Positions 1-9,526 of a stretch of 64,000 nt of DNA are shown here, in pieces. A program made the translations under genes and the position numbers. The notes below the pieces were generated by a model. The model ran no database searches. It was given only the letters and a program-made list of their open reading frames with translations, and had not been told where the DNA came from. Every line of letters starts with the position of its first letter. Within the stretch, counting starts at the first letter, position 1. This DNA is from Nageia nagi (Eukaryota; Pinophyta), in NCBI GenBank assembly GCA_050084985.1, contig JBITNC010000001.1, forward strand, positions 81,530,001 through 81,594,000, given 5' to 3'.

Positions 1-352
1 TTTTAAAAGAATTATTAACTTCATTACACACTTACTCCTTGATTTAAGTTTTTATTACCGTATCAACTTCGTTACACTTATTTTGAAAAGGACTTAAAAT
101 ACATCTTTGGGAGGAGACGTCAGGACATCCAAAAACAACTTCGAAAATACTCAAATCGTAAGACAAAAACTGAGGAACTCATTCTATATTGACAGTAATT
201 ACCACGAAGCACCCGAGGTAGGAAAAGCGTCTGCAGGAATATTATAAGAGATCGTTAAGTTGCTTGGTACCCCAAAATGTGCAGCTGTACAGAGCCCGAC
301 ATGGCGACGAAGATAGAGGTCTTACAGCGGCTGATTCTGTCAATGAAGAGAC
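1..352. other. Unassigned sequence upstream of the copia duplication
   Basis: No gene was recognised. The segment at about 225-350 is visibly richer in G and C than its surroundings, but neither strand gives a protein I recognise, and the only short open frame there (minus strand) looks incidental. The first unit of the tandem copia duplication begins at about 353. Confidence 0.4.
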
Positions 353-2449
353 AAAAATGAAGAAAATTGATGGAAAAACCTCTTAACGGCAAAAATTCAT
401 AAACCCTAACGAAGAAAAACATGAACTTACAAAAAACCCTAATGACAACAAATCTCAAACCCTAACATAAAAAAAACCTTAATAGTAGAAAGCCCTAATG
501 AAAAAGTAGGGAAATACCTTAAACCTAACTGAAAAAGCCCTTCTAACATAATAAAATATTATCGAAAAAACATTAAATTTAATAAAAAAATACACATAGA
601 AGCTTTAAATCTTTGCAAAAGGTGTACTCAAAGTTTAAAGCTTTTCTTTTTTATGACTATACTCATATCTATCATCAATTACCTTGGGAAATGTAAAATA
701 AATTTTTTATAATTCAAGGTAACTTTTTTTTTACTTAAACATTTAGATATTATGTTTAAGATTTAATATTTCAAATCTAAGTGTTTATTTTTAAAGAGTT
801 ATTATTCATAAATTAGCTACTTAAATTTCCTGCATACTCATAAAAGTGCAACTTGGTTAAATTAGCATTTCTTTACTAATGCTATTTTTTAAAGGATCAT
901 AATTTTTAAGTAAAAAGGAGAAAATACTTATGAGTTTCTTTACTTACAACTTTTGGATCTTTTTATGCTTAGAATACATGTTTGTCATCTAGAAACTTTG
1001 ATGTCTCTCATGCATGCTAAAGTATTTATCATTTTGCAAAGTTAATAAATGAACATATGCAAATTAATAAGATGATGTATGCTCCTTAATCTTTTAAGTT
1101 AAATGATGCATAAAAAAAAAAAATGCACACTACTTAATTCTTTAAGTCATGGAATGATGCATGCTTAATTTCCTAAGTTAATACATGCTTCTTAATTATT
1201 TCTTTAAATTAATTATACATACTTTTAACGTTATGAGAATGATGCATTTGATGACTCCCTAACTTTATTTTACAAAGTATGGAATGGTTTTATGCAAAAT
1301 AAAAAATGATGTAAAGATACCCTTTAGAGGTTGGTAAACAAAATCCATTGGACATTTAGGTTTCAAATTTTGAATGGATGATGTTTTACTTATGCTCTTT
1401 TACTTCATATTTCACATTTTAATTTATTTACTTATGCAAATAAAAATACGAACATTGATATGAGCAATCCTTTAAAATGAACACATCTGTACGTACATTT
1501 CATAACATGACATGTTTGGGGATCTATGAGGTGAGTTTAAAAACTTTCATAAGTATTAAAAAGATGTGGTTATGATAGGTGATAACTCTACTCTTTAAGT
1601 TCAAAGAATTGGGAATGTGTTGATTCACGGGAAGGTTTTTGATAATATGCTTTATGTTCTTAAACTTAGGATGAACTTTCTCTTCGAGATTCGAGTTGTT
1701 AGAAAAAGGTGCTTTTTTGAGTTCAACTTTCAATTCTGGTGCATGAAGAAAGGACTTACCACATTGATTAAAGGATCAATAAAAGATGATCTTTATATTA
1801 TGGATCAAGTTCTAACAAAGATGTGTCTTGTTACAAATGTGTGTTGTAGAGGTAATCTTTAGCATCAATGTTTAAGATATCTTAACTAAAAGAGTATTCA
1901 AATCATAAAAGATCAAAAACTTATGAAATATTTACCTTCAATTTCTCCTTCGATTGATCTATGCGAGAAGTGCATTCTTGACAAGATGTATAGATAAAAG
2001 TTTGAAAAAGATAAGGCAACAAAAGCATCTCAATCTCTTCAACTTGTGTATTTAAATTTAATAGGTTCGTTTCAGATAAAGTTGCTTGAAGGAGCATCCT
2101 ATGTCTTGAATTTCATTGATCACTTTAGTAGAATGACCTTTGGGTATCTACTTGAGCACAAAGATCAAACCTTTGAGATTTTAAAATTTTTTAAAGCCTT
2201 TGTTGAGAATCAAATTAACCTTAAAATCAAGATGTTGAGATCAGATAATGGAAGAGAATATAACAACAATGAAGTCAATGACTATTATGCTAAGTATGGA
2301 ATCAAGAGGTAGTTTATGATTCCTTACACTCATCAAAAACATGGTGTTACCGAAAAGAAAAACGAAATAATTATGGAGATGGTTAGATGCATGCTGGGTA
2401 ATCTTCTTAGTTTTTTGTAGGGTGAAGCTATGAGCACTACTATTTACAC
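353..2449 (+). mobile_element. Ty1/copia fragment, first unit of a tandem duplication
   Basis: About 2.1 kb of decayed copia retrotransposon that repeats almost base for base in the next 2.1 kb (offset about 2098). The unit starts near the words aatgaagaaaattgatgg and breaks off at about 2449 inside the integrase region, where the second unit begins with the same words. The first 1.1 kb (353-1500) is AT-rich, with repeated ATGATGCAT-like words and no coding signal. It sits where gag would be expected, so gag is either lost or replaced. No LTR was recognised on the left, so the 5' end of the element lies outside the window or is deleted. Confidence 0.75.
1540..2449 (+). pseudogene. Copia pol fragment: GAG-pre-integrase and integrase core (copy 1)
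   Basis: Broken remnant of a copia polyprotein. At about 1570-1690 the translation shows the protease/GAG-pre-integrase junction pattern (IGDNSTL, then GKVFDNMLYVLKLRMNFLF). From 2046 to 2312 an open stretch of 88 codons is integrase core, with the words ASYVLNFIDHFSR and LRSDNGREYNNNE. These hold the first two acidic positions of the DDE triad; the first D has become H in FIDHF. The frame ends at TAG (2310-2312), and a shifted frame continues with a TERKN-like word. Stops and frameshifts make it non-functional, and the reverse transcriptase is absent because the unit stops at 2449. Confidence 0.8.
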
Positions 2450-4548
2450 CTAATGAAAAAAATTGATGGAAAAACCTCTTAATGACAAAAATTCATAAAC
2501 CATAACGAAGAAAAACATGAACTTACAAAAAACCCTAATGACAAAAAATCTCAAACCCTAACATAAAAAAACCTTAATAGTAGAAAGCCCTAATGAAAAA
2601 GTAGGGAAATACCTTAAACATAATTGAAAAAGCCCTTCTAACATAATAAAATATTATCGAAAAAACATTAAATTTAATAAAAAAATACACATAGAAGCTT
2701 TAAATCTTTGCAAAAGGTGTACTCAAAGTTTAAAGCTTTTCTTTTTTTTTTATGTCTACTCATATCTATCATCAATTACCTTGGGAAGTGTAAAATAAAT
2801 TTTTTATTATTCAAGGTAATTTTTTTTTTACTTAAACATTTAGATATTATGTTTAAGATTTAATATTTCAAATCTAAGTATTTATTTTTAAAGAGTTATT
2901 ATTCATAAATTAGCTATTTAAATTTCCTTCGTACTTATAAAAGTGCAACTTGGTTAAATTAGCATTTCTTTACTAATGCTATTTTTTAAGGGATCATAAT
3001 TTTTAAGTAAAAAGGAGGAGGAAATACTTATGAGTTTCTTTACTTAAAACTTTTGGATCTTTTTATGCTTAGAATACATGTTTGTCATCTAGAAACTTTG
3101 ATGTCTCTCATGCATGCTAAAGTATTTATCATTTTGCAAAGTTAATAAATGAACATATGCAAATTAATAAGATGATGTATACTTCTTAATCTTTTAAGTT
3201 AAATGATGCATAAAAAAAAAAGCACACTACTTAATTCATTAAGTCATGGAATGATGCATGTTTAATTTCCTAAGTTAATACATGCTTCTTAATTATTTCT
3301 TCAAATTAATGATACATACTTTTAACGTTATGGGAATGATGCATTTGATGACTCCTTAACTTTATTTTACAAAGTATGGAATGGACTTATGCAAAATAAA
3401 GAATGACATAAAGATATCCTTTAAGGGTTGGTAAACAAAACTCAATGGACACTTAGATTTCAAATTTTGAATGGATGATGTTTTACTTATGCTCTTTTAC
3501 TTTATATTTCACATTTTAATTTATTTACTTATGCAAATAAAAATATGAACATTGATATGAGCAATCCTTTAAAATGAACACATCTGCACGTACATTTCGT
3601 AACATGACATGTTTGGGGAGCTATGAGGTGAGTTTAAAAACTTTCACAAGTATTAAAAAGATGTGGTTATGATAGGTGATAACTCTACTCTTGAAGTCCA
3701 AGGAATTGAGAATGTATTGATTCACGGAAAGGTTCTTGATAATATGCTCTATGTTCCTAAGCTTAGGATGAACTTTCTCTTTGTGATCTAAGTTATTAGA
3801 AAAAGATGCTTTTTTGAGTTCGACTTTCACTTCTGGTGAATGAAGAAAGGACTTACCATTTTGGTTAAAGGATCAATAAAAGATGATCTCTACATTATGG
3901 ATCAAGTTTCAATAAAGATGTGTCTTATTACAAATATGTGTTGTAGAGGTAATCTTCAGCATCAATGTTTAGGATATCTTAATTAAAAGAGTATTCAAAT
4001 CATAAAAGACCAAAAACTTATGGAAGGTTTATCTTTAATTTATCTTTCGATTGATCTATGCGAGAAGTGCATTCTTGACAAGATGTATAGATAAAAGTTT
4101 AAAAAAGATAAGGTAATAAGAGCATCTTAATCTCTTCAACTTGTGTATTTAAATTTAATAGGTTAATTTCAGATTAAGTTGCTTGAAGAAGCATCCTACG
4201 TCTTGACTTTCATTGATGACTTTAGTAGAATGACCTTTGGGTATCTACTTGAGCATAAAGATCAAACCTTTGAGATTTTTAAAATTTTTAAAGCCTTTGT
4301 TGAGAATCAAATTAACCTTAAAATTAAGATGTTGAGATCATATAATGGAAAAGAATATAATAATAATGAGGTTAATGACTATTATGCTATGTATAGAATC
4401 AAGAGGTAATTTATGATTCCTTACACTCCTCAATAAAATGGTGTTACCGAAAGGAAAAACAAAATAATTATGGAGATGGTTAGATGCATGCTGGGTAATC
4501 TTCTTAGTTTTTTGTAGGGTGAAGCTATGAGCATTGCTATTTACATCT
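2450..4548 (+). repeat. Second unit of the copia tandem duplication
   Basis: Direct repeat of 353-2449 with scattered substitutions and small indels; poly-T and poly-A runs differ in length. Unlike the first unit, homology to copia continues past the breakpoint into the rest of pol, so this unit is the original context and the first is a partial tandem copy, or the reverse through unequal exchange. The shared non-coding 5' part again contains a cluster of AAACCCTAA-like words at about 2490-2580. Confidence 0.8.
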
Positions 4549-4905
4549 TGAATAGGCGTCCCACAAAAACTGTTTAAGGTAAAACTCCTTTTGAGGCATG
4601 GTCAGAAAGAAAACTTAACATTTCTCACCTTAAGGTATTTGGTTGTGAAGCATTCTCTTACATTATTTCTGAAAAAAGAAAAAAGTGAAATAAAAAGATT
4701 GAAAAATACATCTTTATGGGTTACGATAATCAACATAGAGGCTATAGGCTCTACTCTCCATCCTACAAAGTAGTGTTCACTTCAAGAGATGTAAAGTTTA
4801 GTAAACTTTTTAAAGAATCTACTTCCAATGAGGATGTTGATGATTCAAAGGACTCTTTAGTTGCACCTAGCTGGTTAGATATTGATGTTGACAAGTCATC
4901 TTAGA
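3640..4905 (+). pseudogene. Copia integrase remnant (copy 2)
   Basis: Second, longer copy of the integrase region. The open stretch at 4179-4409 reads as integrase core (YVLTFIDDFSRMTFGYLLEH, then KMLRSYNGKEYNNNE); the first catalytic D is kept in FIDDF, but the second has become Y in SYNG. After a TAA, the frame shows TPQ-stop-NGVTERKN, where copia integrases normally have a glutamine, so the stop can arise by one C-to-T change. Further on come NRRPTK, GKTPFEAWS, HLKVFGCEAFSYI and, at 4716-4904, the C-terminal part SYKVVFTSRDVKF. Several stops and at least one frameshift are present. Confidence 0.85.
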
Positions 4906-4959
4906 ATCAAAATTCTCTAACACAAAGAGTAATAAGGAGCATGACCTTGAATAAATTAT

Positions 4960-6405
4960 TATTTACCAAGATTGATAACAAAGCATGAGCCCTCATTCTT
5001 CAAAGAATCTTCAAAGCATAAGTGCTGGATGGAAGCCATAAAAGTGGAGTATAAGGTGCCAATGAAAAATAAAATTTGGAACTTAGTTTTTTATCCTAAT
5101 GAGAAGAATGTGATTGGTAATAAATGGATTTACAAGTTCAAATTCAATTCTGTTGGAGATATTAAAAAATACAAGTTAAAATTAGTAGCTAAAAGCTTTG
5201 CTCAGAAATATGGTGTAGATTATGAGAAAACCTTTAGTAAAGATGCCTATTGTGAGAATTATCCTTTCTTTTTCTACAGCTCAAGGATGAAAAGTTTTTC
5301 AACTTGATGTTAAGAGTGCATTTCTCAATGGTGATTTAGATGTTGAAATTTTCATGAATCAACAAGAAGGGTTTCTCTAAATGTTTTTCTGACACCAATC
5401 TATATGTGCTCAATCAAAGAAAAGATGTAGTCTTGATTCTCTTTTATGTAGATGATCTTCTGATAATTAGAAATAATAAAGAAATCATTCAAGAGTGCAC
5501 ATCCAAAATTAAGGTAACATTTGAAATGATTGATCTTAGTCTTTTACACTACTATCTTGGAATGCAAGTGTATTAATACGAGAATTGTACTTATCATAAT
5601 CAATCTAAGTATATATCAAATATTTTGCAAAAATTTGGAATGAAGTGTAGACAAGTTGCAATCCTAGTCTCTTTTGGAATCACTGATTTTCTAAGCTCCA
5701 ACTTTTAGTTGGTTGATGCTATAGTTTATAGGTAATTAATTTGTAGTCTTTTGTATTTAACTATTTTCAGGCTAGATATTACTTTTACAATGAATCTGAT
5801 GGCACAATTCATGTAAAAACCATATGTTGAGCACCTCAATGCTGTTAAATAAATCTTGAAGTATGTTACAAGGATAAAGGATCTTACTCTCAAGTATTCT
5901 AAGTTTCCTTCATTTGTTCTCTCAAGGTTCTTAGATTTTAACTATGGAGAAGATAGACATGATAGAAAATCAACCTCTGTGTATGTTTTTAGCATTGGTT
6001 TAGGTGATATCTCTTGAATTTCAAAGAAGTAACCTACTATTTCTCTTTCCACCATAGAAATCGAATACTGTGCCATATCTATTGCAACCCAAGAAGCTAT
6101 TTGGTTGGCATCTTTTGAAAGAAATTGGGTATGATTAAGTTGGTTCATTTTTGATTTTTTTAGATAATAAGTTGGCTATTTCTTTGGCTAAGAATTTTCT
6201 ATTCCATTGGAGAATAAAATATGTGGAAATCTAGATCCATTTTATTAGGGAGAAGGTTCTTGATGGCATCATACATCTAGAGTATTGTCCATGTACCTTG
6301 AACTTTATTGATTTGTTCATCAAACCCCTTTTTGAAGCTCAATTCTATAAGCTTGGAGATGCTATTGGGTTGGTGAAGTTATCTTCAAGGGGAAGTGAAT
6401 CTTAA
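4960..6405 (+). pseudogene. Copia reverse transcriptase and RNase H remnant
   Basis: The stretch 4972-5307 is the N-terminal part of a copia reverse transcriptase, with EPSFFKESSKHKCWMEAIK, NVIGNKWIYKFKFN and KLVAKSFAQKYGVDYEKTFS, close to the family consensus. Beyond 5300, in shifted frames, are LDVKSAFLNGDLDVEIFM, the active-site word YVDDLLII (about 5440-5465) and LLHYYLGMQVY. From 5700 to 6390 the RNase H part follows: DITFTMNLMAQFM, YVEHLNAVK, DRKSTSVYVF, ISLSTIEIEYCAIS and EAIWL. It closes with FIKPLFEAQFYKL near 6330. About a dozen stops and several frameshifts break it. Family assignment is firm; activity is excluded. Confidence 0.9.
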
Positions 6406-6676
6406 ATTCTTGTGTTGAATTCATGTTTATGATGACTTCACCCTTAGGAGAATTTTATGCTGTATAATGTTGATTTTATTGTACACCTTCATGGTAAGTT
6501 CACTTTGCATAAGGAACTTGTAAAAAATTTTTAAAAGCAAAAAGATTGGCTAATCTAGCATTATTCAGTTATCCATGTGTGAGGAACTTTTATGTGTTTT
6601 TTAGCATTATTCAGTTATCCATATGTGAGGAACTCGTATGTGCATTCTTTATTTTGTAATAATAATCAACACATGG
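6406..6676 (+). other. Non-coding 3' region of the copia element, left part
   Basis: Sequence between the end of pol and the nested insertion. It contains no ORF. A roughly 46-bp segment is duplicated in tandem (about 6556-6601 and 6602-6647; both copies contain the word ttcagttatcca). The other half of this region resumes at 15365, after the inserted element. Confidence 0.55.
6672..6676. repeat. Target-site duplication CATGG (left)
   Basis: The five bases CATGG directly precede the left LTR and recur directly after the right LTR at 15360-15364, the length expected for a gypsy-type integrase. Confidence 0.9.
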
Positions 6677-7554
6677 TGTTTACAAATAAAATTGAGCGTG
6701 CAAATAAATAAATAGGCAACTATCTACAAACTCAATATTATCTATATTCTAGCTACGGATAGCAATTTATTCTAGATAATAATAAACAACAACATAACTA
6801 ATTAAGAAGTGTAATTGTACCAACCAAGACTGTAATTTGTGTACTTACCTCACGGAACGTACCTGACAATGGAAGATGCAGATATTGGCAATGTAATGAT
6901 GATAAGCTACCTTTCCCACAACGTTGTGACCTGCAAGGATGCAAAAAGAGGACCGCAGGTGGTCTATTTCAGTGGTATAAGAGCACTGACGGTGTTCTTC
7001 CATTCACAAAGGAGCATCAGAGGCCTTCGTTTGATAGTTTTGACCTCTCGATTAGGTCCAGATCTTCAATATAGATATCTCAGATAACAGTATAATATCA
7101 GAATTGATCGCAGATGTCAGGAGAGCTCGCGTAAGGAAGCACACAAACCACAGCCTTGTAGGTGGTACCAAGAGATACCTTAAGGGGTAGCCACTTACAA
7201 GACCATACGCGGGATCATGTGTATCCTTGTTATTGTGGACTTACTATTAGATCCCTTATTTATATAGATAATAGATAATACCGCCCATAGGTTGGCGTGC
7301 ATCCACATAAATAAGGTTAATTCATAAGATTTAAGATAAACACATCAATAAACAAGATAATTCATGCAATACTCAAGATAACCCATGCAATATTCAAGAT
7401 AACCCATGCAATATTCAAGATAACCCATACAATATTCATATTCAAGCCAAACATTGATATTATCACTTTAATCCATTCAAGACATATAGTTAGGCCAAGC
7501 ATATTTCATTAATTTATTGATTTAAAAACATAAAATCATTTTTATGTGTTAACA
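6677..7554 (-). repeat. 3' LTR of the PMD-bearing element (left copy)
   Basis: 878 bp, beginning TGTTTACAAA and ending GTGTTAACA on the plus strand, so the ends are TG...CA. It matches 14482-15359 without length change. I count about 29 differences by eye, all but one of them transitions. The short plus-strand open frame at 6839-7087 is present in both LTRs only because the LTRs are copies; I do not regard it as a gene. Confidence 0.95.
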
Positions 7555-7567
7555 GATGCCCCACTTT
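7555..7567 (-). other. Polypurine tract next to the 3' LTR
   Basis: The minus strand reads AAAGTGGGGCATC directly before the LTR start TGTTAACA. This G-rich tract ending in CATC is typical of Tat/Athila-type elements and primes plus-strand DNA synthesis. Confidence 0.7.
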
Positions 7568-7914
7568 GGATGTGAAATCGAAAGAAACATGAGGTGATTT
7601 GAGATTTTGCATTCAAAGTAAAAACACAATATCATAGCAAATAATTTTGATAAGCAATGATAAACATTAACCATTCTGAACGTAAACAATATCATGATAA
7701 AGCTTATTAGTACTAGATATAGGTTGAGAAAACTCCCCTTTGATATTACCTTGGGCATGCTTGCCCCTTGCATTTTGCTATAGGAGGTGATAGCCTGATA
7801 TATATGATCGTCTGATAAGCTGATAATCTTGCTGCGATGCTGATGACCCAAGATGACAAATCGGACAACACATATGATAATGACCCGACAGACTACTTGA
7901 CCACACATGTCGAC

Positions 7915-8050
7915 CAGACGATAACTTGACAAGACCACAGCACAAGACAAAGCATGACAACACACATGACAACACACATGACCAACTCACAAGACAAGAC
8001 ATGATAACACATGACAACACACATGACCAACTCACAAGACAAAACATGAT
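7915..8050. repeat. Short tandem repeats (CACATGACCAACTCACAAGAC type)
   Basis: Imperfect tandem units built from gacaacacacatgac and caactcacaagaca words, repeated two to four times. They adjoin the two longer arrays to the right. The open frames on either strand are by-products of the repeats. Confidence 0.7.
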
Positions 8051-8065
8051 AACCATAACCACACA

Positions 8066-8535
8066 TAGGGGAGAGCTAAGTTCCACACAACTGAGCCTTC
8101 GCACCAAGAGGTGTACTCTAGTTGCATAGGAACCGAACCCCGCAAAATAATGATAAGCTGATATGTGAGAGCTAAGTTCCACACAACTGAGCCTTCGCAC
8201 CAAGAGGTGTACTCCAGTTGCATAAGAATTGAACTCCACAAAACAATGATAAGCTGATATGTGAGAGCTAAGTTCCACACAACTGAGCCTTCGCACCAAG
8301 AGGTGTACTCCAGTTGCATAAGAACTGAACTCCGCAAAATAATGATAAGCTGATATGTGAGAGCTAAGTTCCATACAACTGAGCCTTCGCACCTAGAGGT
8401 GTACTCTAGTTGCATAAGAACCGAACTCCGTAAGATAAGTGATAAGCTCATAGGGGAGAGCTAAGTTCCACATAACTGAGCCTTTGCACCAAGAGGTGTA
8501 CTGCAGTTGCATAAGAACCGAACTCTGCAAAATAA
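8066..8535. repeat. Tandem array of about 95-bp units (five copies)
   Basis: Five direct units, each containing gagagctaagttccacacaa, then ctgagccttcgcacc, aagaggtgtactc and agttgcata, then gaaccgaactc and ataatgataagctgatatg. Units begin at about 8070, 8166, 8262, 8358 and 8454. They differ by point changes only. Located in the 3' untranslated part of the retrotransposon. Confidence 0.9.
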
Positions 8536-8559
8536 TGATAAACTGATGAAGCTGAAACT

Positions 8560-9075
8560 CCACCAAGAGGCATGATAAGCTGATAATGGGAGCTGGGACT
8601 CCACTCACAAGCATGATAAGCTGACAACGGGAGCTGGAACTCCACTCACAAACATGATAATCTGATAATGGGAGCTGGGACTCCACTCACAAGCATGATG
8701 ATCTGACAACGGGAGCTAGAACTCCATTCATAAGCATGATAATCTGACAGCGGGAGCTGGAACTCCACTCACAAGCATGATAAGCTGACAATGGGAGCTA
8801 GAACTCCACTCACAAACATGATAATCTGACAATGGGAGCTGGAACTCCACTCACAAGCATGATGATCTGATAATGGGAGCTAGAACTCCACTCACAAACA
8901 TGATAATTTGACAATGGGAGCTGGAACTCCACTCACAAGCATGATGATCTGACAATGGGAGCTAGAACTCCACTCACAAGCATGATAATCTGATAATGGG
9001 AGCTGGAACTCCACTCACAAGCATGATGATCTGACAACGGGAGCTGGAACTCCACTCACAAGCATGATGATCTGA
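8560..9075. repeat. Tandem array of about 42-bp units (about twelve copies)
   Basis: Direct units of the type ggagctggaactccactcac followed by aagcatgataatctgacaat. About twelve copies with alternating variants (tgataagctg, tgataatctg, tgatgatctg) that suggest higher-order duplication in pairs. It shares the word catgataagctgat with the preceding array, so both arrays probably grew from a common seed. Confidence 0.9.
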
Positions 9076-9270
9076 TTACTCAAGTCTACAAACATGAAAC
9101 TCAAAGCAATATTCTCCTAGATATAACATTGATCAAACACCTGTGATGCACCCATGATACTTGGATAAGCTGATAATTCAGGTCCATAAACACAAAACTC
9201 AAGACAATATTCTCCTGGATATAACATTCATCAAACACCTATGATGCACCCATGATACCCAGCCGAGCTG
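9076..9270. repeat. Two-copy direct repeat of about 95 bp
   Basis: The words aatattctcct, gatataacatt, atcaaacacct and gatgcacccatgatac occur twice in the same order (about 9100-9165 and about 9205-9260), separated by a tgataa step. It is the right edge of the repeat-rich zone before the PMD promoter. Confidence 0.75.
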
Positions 9271-9324
9271 ATTTTTTGGATAAAAGAACGTGGGTGATCC
9301 TTTCTACCCAGACTTGGAACGTTA

Positions 9325-9345
9325 ACGGTCTTAACCTAAGACCGT
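9325..9345. other. Perfect 9-bp inverted repeat with 3-bp loop
   Basis: ACGGTCTTA (9325-9333), spacer ACC, TAAGACCGT (9337-9345). It lies about 150 bp upstream of the PMD TATA box and overlaps the ACCGTGGGTGGTCC motif. It could be a protein-binding palindrome or an RNA hairpin; function unknown. Confidence 0.7.
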
Positions 9346-9496
9346 GGGTGGTCCTTTCCTTGAAGATTCATCAAAAACTGTGAAGATCAGGTCCCTACGA
9401 ATCACCCCTAGATTCCAAATTGATACCTGTTTGCTCATCCACATATGCCAAATGCTCAAATCGAAATTCATCTTGAAATATGTGCCCTAACTTTTC

Positions 9497-9505
9497 TATA
9501 AAAGG
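9497..9505 (+). promoter_or_regulatory. TATA box of the captured PMD gene
   Basis: TATAAAAGG, followed by a GC-rich GGCCCC step, lies about 100 bp upstream of the first plausible ATG (9596) and in the same direction as the PMD reading frame. It implies that the antisense gene has its own promoter, independent of the LTR, with a start near 9527. Confidence 0.65.
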
Positions 9506-9526
9506 GGCCCCACCCTTCCTCATTTG

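Noticed and set aside
380-540. Interstitial telomere array
   Set aside because: The CCCTAA words are scattered and irregular, not head-to-tail TTTAGGG repeats.
6839-7087. 82-codon plus-strand frame, also at 14644-14892
   Set aside because: Present in both places only because these are the two LTRs of one element; no conserved domain.
7549-8686. Several overlapping minus-strand open frames of 65-204 codons
   Set aside because: They translate the 95-bp and 42-bp tandem arrays, give repeated peptides in several frames at once, and have no family resemblance.
8066-9075. Regular repeats that could be mistaken for a CRISPR array
   Set aside because: Units are directly adjacent without unique spacers, no cas genes are present, and the context is a plant retrotransposon.
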